Positions 59,126 through 64,000 of a DNA stretch of 64,000 nt are shown piece by piece. How positions within the stretch are numbered: the first letter of the stretch is position 1; every line of letters starts with the position of its first letter. The notes beneath the pieces are model-generated. The model was given only the letters and a program-made list of their open reading frames with translations, was not told where the DNA came from and searched no databases. Position numbers and translations under genes: made by a program. The DNA comes from Gnomoniopsis sp. IMI 355080 (taxonomy: Eukaryota; Ascomycota; Sordariomycetes; Diaporthales; Gnomoniaceae), in the NCBI GenBank assembly GCA_027946555.1, contig JAPEVC010000031.1, positions 1 to 64,000 of the forward strand, written 5' to 3'.

Positions 59126-60258
59126 TGTGAGACCGCCATCTGCTGAGTATTCATGAATATATGTCAGCGGAGCCTTTTGCTCCAAAGCGTCTCGAAAAAG
59201 GGCTACCCCGTGGTGTTATTCGAAGTCATGTCTGCATGAGCAAGGAATGACCATCTTCAGGTGATCGCCGAGGCGCAGCAAAGACGAGTTCGGTAGTGCG
59301 GTGTGATGGAGGGAATCACATGCACTTGCCAGATATGACGGCAATTTGTTGATTAAGTTTCTTGGTATACCCTTATTTCAGCATGGTGCGGGAGGCTTGC
59401 AAATGTTATAATGGATGCTTATATCAAGGGCCATCTCGATGTCGACACATTTGTCCTCGATCGCCAACTTAGGCACCGGCGGCGTACTCGGCTGGGCTCT
59501 TCATGATTGGAATTTGGAGACGAACGGATGAGGAGCACTTGTCGCAGTTTCAGTTTGGACAGTCTCGTAGCTTGAGGGTGGCATCGAAGGAGGGGTCACT
59601 TCGTCTTGATTATTGCTACTACATAGGGGCTAGGACACACCAGCCTGGCGTGATGTCGATATTGTAGACTTGTCTACTACATAAAGTCTAGAGTACTAAA
59701 ATCCGCCCAAATGAACTTCTGATCCATACGTTTCCGGGCTAAAGAGTAATAACTTGAAATATAGGATAAACAAAAACGACATTGAAACATACTTCTAGAG
59801 ACACCGGCCCGATGCGCGTGTCCATCGCGGCATCGCTTCAGCCTAGGAAATGAAAATGGCCTTCTAGCAATTTTTTCTCCGTTACTTCGTTGTGTCAAAA
59901 CGCACCACATGCAACTTAGACTGCGGATCCGCCATTGACAATGCTGCTGCGCGTATCATGCACCAGCGACATGCTTCGTACCGCAATACTGTATAAATAA
60001 GCTCCTCCATCAATATAGAGAAATTCAAATCAGAGTCAGCTTGGGCATGACTGCACTAAGAAAATATAATTATCAGAAGGTGCTATATACAGCAGATCAT
60101 ATACCAAGCCTCTGCCAACCATGGAATGGTGCCACTGCCCTCTCAACGTCGTGCGATACAGTTGTTTACTACGGAAAATGACCCGGTAATGATATCAACA
60201 ATTTTTGTTGCGAAGCAAATCATATCACGCCAAACAGTGTGACGCGAGGAGGATAGCA
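59126..60258. other. Intergenic between divergent genes, 1.1 kb
   Basis: Upstream regions of the membrane protein and the second PTH11-like protein. Short frames only. Confidence 0.55.
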
Positions 60259-62099
60259 ATGGCACGCATTGCGGTCCAAGACCCAAGCCTCAAACCAGAA
60301 GTATGGACCTGGTATGGGATTGGTGTACTCTGGCTGCTACTGCGCTTTTTTGTCCGGATAAGGACTCTTGGCTTGTTGCATTTGCAGCTAGATGACTTCT
60401 TCGCATTTTGGGTGCTTGTTACATGGACCATCATGTATGTAGCAACAGGCCTTACCTCTCCCCGCTAAGATCCCGTCTTTATGCTGATATAAGGTTACTT
60501 CTGGGCTGACACATGGGCATTGACAGTGTGGTGGGCATACATCTAACCACAGAAGTTGGAACCAATGTGGATTACACGGAGGCTGAGATCGACACCTTTT
60601 CGGACGAGGATATCGAGCAGGTGGAGTGGGCAAGCAAGCTCTTCCTGCTCACATTCTACGCATAGTGAGCGATCCATGAGGCACCGCCCGGTGTGGCAAA
60701 AAATTCTCCTTATATTGCAGTACACTGTCAAGCCGCTGACACTCATGGGCCCCGCTTAGTGTCGTGATAGTGTGGGCACTGAAGGGATGCGTGCTTATCT
60801 TCTTCAGGCGCCTGAAAGATAGCTTTGACAAGTGGCAGCGCGTCCTCATCTTCTGGATGATGTGGATATGTGTAGCTGCGTTTGTGGTCTGCATACTCAC
60901 GCTGAGTCTGTCGTGTCTACCATTTTCGGACCAGTGGAGGGTCAGGCCACTTCCATCCACTCAATGCAGGGCTAAGCCCCAGGATTTCATCACGTTGAGC
61001 GTAACAAATGTCCTGACTGACGCTGCTGTAAGTTTGAATGGGGATCTAGCTCGAATTCATCCAAGCCTACTGACCAAATCTGCACAGCTGCTCTTCATCT
61101 CGGTGCCTCTCGTTTGGAATCTGAAGGTTCCACCTTTGAAGTATGGCCATGACCCTTGGATTGAGTGAGGTAAGAATCTTTGGCTGATCAAGAACGTGTC
61201 TGACGCAACATCAGGAAGCTTTTCATCGGCGTACTCTTGTGTGGGGGCTTCTTCGTCATCACGGCTGCGTGAGTGAGCCGGATCACCTGGTCGGAAGAAA
61301 GCGTAACAGATTACTGAGTGTCTATCACAGTATCGTCCGCGTCTCATTCACGGCAGTTCCGGGTGTTTCGATCCCAACTATAGCTAAATGGGGCGTTCGC
61401 GAGCTGGGCATATTCATCATATGCGTCAACTCGATGATCCTGCGGGCAAGTACGTGTCACGTCTTGCCTCGGTGCGAGCATTGATTTTCCGTGACCAGCT
61501 CGACACTAACTGCCTGTCCTTTCGTAGTGTTCCGTCCAACCTTCTGGACAGCAGAGAAGAATGTTGTTTTGTTGCGCCAGAAATCACGGCCCAGTCGATA
61601 CTTCTTCAGATCGCTCCGCGGAAGGGCTTCGGGACGGAGACACCGAGCACAGGGCTTCAGACGGACGATTGGGAACTCGGTGCTTGGGTGGACCCCGAGA
61701 TCGGGGGATTCACAGGATCCTCAACATCATCCCGAAAGGGCATGTCAAGCACCATCGTCCCAGGGTAAGGATGAAGCGTCACAGGAGGTCCAAGGAGACT
61801 CAACCCAAGGGCCGACATCCCTAAATGCAAGGACCACAGCACAGACGGTTTCTATGAATGGGAAGGAAGCCTCCTCCAGCGCAACCTGGGACCTGGAGAA
61901 GGGCCCGAGACCGATTCAAGATCCAGAACAGCAACCGCATGCTCGGGAAAAGTCTGGAGATGGACAGGCCATGACGCAGAATGTACGGGAGGAGGTGGAA
62001 GTGCTGTGTTCAGAGGCAGCTCAGACAACGCAAGAGGCTGACGAAGTTTCGGTTGTCCGATCAACGGAAAATGCGACGAGCGAGAGCGGTAAGTTGTGA
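60259..62099 (+). CDS. PTH11-like seven-helix integral membrane protein (rhodopsin-type domain), 459 aa
   Basis: Fungal rhodopsin-domain membrane protein. Seven exons (60259-60434, 60527-60664, 60760-61027, 61088-61140, 61215-61268, 61331-61449, 61528-62099) total 1380 bases, a multiple of three. The helices are rebuilt by splicing: YGIGVLWLLLRFFVRIRTLG, LQLDDFFAFWVLVTW, then a long extracellular loop with DYTEAEIDTFSDEDI, VVIVWALKGCVLIFFRRL, VLIFWMMWICVAAFVVCILT, LLFISVPLVWNLKVPP and FIGVLLCGGFFVITAA, ending with REFGIFIICVNSMILR-like sequence. No CFEM domain, no signal peptide. The last exon encodes a hydrophilic, Gln/Glu/Ser-rich tail of about 185 residues. Confidence 0.85.
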
Positions 62100-62635
62100 G
62101 AGCAGTTCACCTAGTCAAGCAGAAGAATCATTCGCGGCACAAGGCCCGCCTTTTCGGATCCAGGGAGGGTCAAAACATGCGGGTAGCATCATTTTGGTCG
62201 CGATGCACTTTTCAGTACGGCACTGCAGAACGAAGATCAGAATGACAGAGCTTCAGGTTTTCGATCCGCCACCATGGATGTTAATGAGGTCGCAATTTAC
62301 GATAAGTGAGAAATGTGAGCTTGAAATTGTCGAACTTGACTCGCCTGACCTCAAATTCTTCGCTGAGCTCTGAAATACAAGTTCTCTCGCATAGATATAC
62401 TCTCGGTCTGAAGGCGACTTCTTTGAACTTGGACGTGAGAGCGGGAGCATTTTGAACCGCGGCTGTTCCAATCTTAAATCGGGCCCAACAGTGCCGCGCC
62501 ATTAGGGACGGACGACCTTGAATAGTACACGTACTTGGCCTTCACAGAGATTATGTATACTTGCAAACATACGACTTTCCCATCACCAACAATCAATTTA
62601 GAACCCACGATCTACTGCGATACTCGAGAAGAAAT
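62100..62635. other. Intergenic, 0.5 kb
   Basis: 3' flank of the membrane protein and promoter of the DUF3237 gene. No gene seen. Confidence 0.6.
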
Positions 62636-63277
62636 ATGGCACCGGAACAAGTCTCCTCACCGGGGAATGGTTTTGCGACAGGAGAATCGTCCATGCGCAT
62701 GCCGCATCTAGAATTCATCTACCGGATCGTGGCGTTCATGGACCCGGGCTTCAGTTCCATACCAAATGTGCACAATACCGGGTTATCGCGCTTGATACTC
62801 CCAATAGCAGGTGGTACAGTGCGTGGGCCCAAGATCAACGGCGAAATTGTGAGGAATAGTGGTGCTGATTGGGCACAGCGCATCAGCTCGTCCAAGGTAC
62901 GTATGATCTCTCCCCTTCCGCATCCGCCTCAGAAGGCAGTGGCGCTGAAAGACGTCCAGTCCCTTACCATCCTCAACGCGCGATATACCCTGAAGACCGA
63001 CGATGGGCACTACATCTTGGTGAACGCGGTCGGGAAAGTAATAGCCGGACCAGATAGCCAAAATCAGCCGAGCGCAGCGAAAGGAGCGCCTGTGACAATG
63101 ACGCAGGACGGTGTAGAATACTTCACGCACATCACTTTCGAAGCTCCTGGCGGCAGCCCGTACGAGTGGCTGAATTCCGTTGTGGCGATTGGGGTGATGA
63201 TCATGTTCGAAGGGAAGCCAGTGATTGACTGTTACCGGTTGACAAACTTCCCAGGTCGAGGGATAGCCCATCTGTAA
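62636..63277 (+). CDS. DUF3237-family protein
   Basis: Small cytosolic beta-barrel protein family of unknown function. Family features are GGTVRGPKINGEIV near the N-terminal half, ILNARYTLKTDDGHYILVNA, and the C-terminal EWLNSVVAIGVMIM...VIDCYRLT. A 63-base segment (62897-62959, donor GTACGT, acceptor CCAG) has no stop and a length divisible by three; it encodes VRMISPLPHPPQK-like residues absent from the family, so I treat it as an intron, giving 192 residues (213 if retained). Confidence 0.85.
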   Translation: MAPEQVSSPGNGFATGESSMRMPHLEFIYRIVAFMDPGFSSIPNVHNTGLSRLILPIAGGTVRGPKINGEIVRNSGADWAQRISSSKVRMISPLPHPPQKAVALKDVQSLTILNARYTLKTDDGHYILVNAVGKVIAGPDSQNQPSAAKGAPVTMTQDGVEYFTHITFEAPGGSPYEWLNSVVAIGVMIMFEGKPVIDCYRLTNFPGRGIAHL

Positions 63278-64000
63278 TGTTCATAGGCAGCCTATCCAAT
63301 TCAATTGCAAATACACAGAATGCCCTCGACGTCGATGGTGGAGCTTCTCAGCCTTGCCCGCTTTGCGTTATGACTCGTGGACGGAAGAGTCCCTTGGCTC
63401 GTTTGGGCGATTTGAGATGGAAGACTTAGACGAGGCTGACACTGACATTGCAGCTACCGGCCCGCAGACCTTCACACTTCGCCTGGAGACAACCGCCTTG
63501 ACAACCCCACGCACTAGCTAAGTATGCGAGTGACCGCTCAGCGGTTATATTGGGCACTGGAATCATCGAACAGGTAGATGCTTATGTCCTCGACCTCGGA
63601 TCTGGGAGACGCATATCATTCGCATCCAACGGAGCGTGATGTTTCACCCGTAACGAGGCATTACTTCTGTTCATTCCGATGGCTCCGAATGATAGGCTAC
63701 TCTCCCAAGTTCTAGGCCAATGCAAGGCGGAGTCCCCAAGACAATGCAGCAAGTGTTCCTCAGGGGCCCGTATTCGTACGTACACAGCATAGTATATCAT
63801 CCTTCTCTTTTCGGGCGTAAGCAACCCCTTGCAGGAGTCAGACGTGCCAGTCTTACCAGCTCAAATCTTGGCGTTGTTCTGAGTGGTGCCAGCCACAGTC
63901 TGACTGCCCCTAGGAGACTCATGTCCATTAGAATTAATAGACATGCTTCAGCTCTGGCCCCAGCTGCACTGTCGGGCATTCTCAAACGCCGCTTACGCTC
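63278..64000. other. Right-edge region, no gene supported
   Basis: Minus-strand frames at 63582-63824 and 63797-63985 have no recognised domain. The window ends here. Confidence 0.5.

Overview
This is nuclear DNA of a filamentous ascomycete (Pezizomycotina, most likely Sordariomycetes). The evidence is many short introns of about 50-110 bases with GTNNGT donors, CTGAC/CTAAC-like branch points and YAG acceptors, interrupting genes of clearly fungal type: a CFEM/PTH11-type receptor, a HET-domain protein, a GH72 cell-wall glucanosyltransferase, LysM and WSC domains, and the alpha-aminoadipate lysine pathway enzyme LYS1. I rebuilt gene models by hand by joining exons across plausible splice sites; where several exons are joined, the total length came out a multiple of three.

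Left part (1-15.4 kb): an OPT oligopeptide transporter runs off the left edge. After a gene-poor 5 kb comes a small conserved protein (7.2 kb), then a short coding relic (11.0 kb), an eEF2-lysine methyltransferase (EFM3/FAM86 type) and a cytosolic cytochrome-c-peroxidase-like enzyme. Middle part (15.9-35.6 kb): GH72 glucanosyltransferase, a fungal AAA ATPase, ribosomal protein eS24, a small GPI-anchored protein, a 1564-residue acidic Ser/Asp-rich protein with a coilin-like N-terminus, a CFEM-domain seven-helix receptor, and a DnaJ protein with a glycine zipper.

Accessory-looking part (36.3-47 kb): a broken WSC-domain gene, a coiled-coil protein, a decayed four-LysM gene with three in-frame stops, a large HET-domain protein, then about 4 kb of mostly non-coding, relic-rich DNA. 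Right part (47.9-64 kb): a conserved regulatory-looking protein, ER J-protein ERJ5, a PRA1-family membrane protein, a basic/serine-rich protein, a one-helix SR-rich protein, LYS1 with GCN4/CPC1-type sites upstream, a single-helix membrane protein, a second PTH11-like seven-helix protein and a DUF3237 protein.

The genes are mostly independent housekeeping or surface functions; I see no biosynthetic cluster. The clearest unusual content is the decayed surface/effector-type genes grouped beside the HET gene. I saw no intact transposon, intact tRNA, rRNA or CRISPR array.
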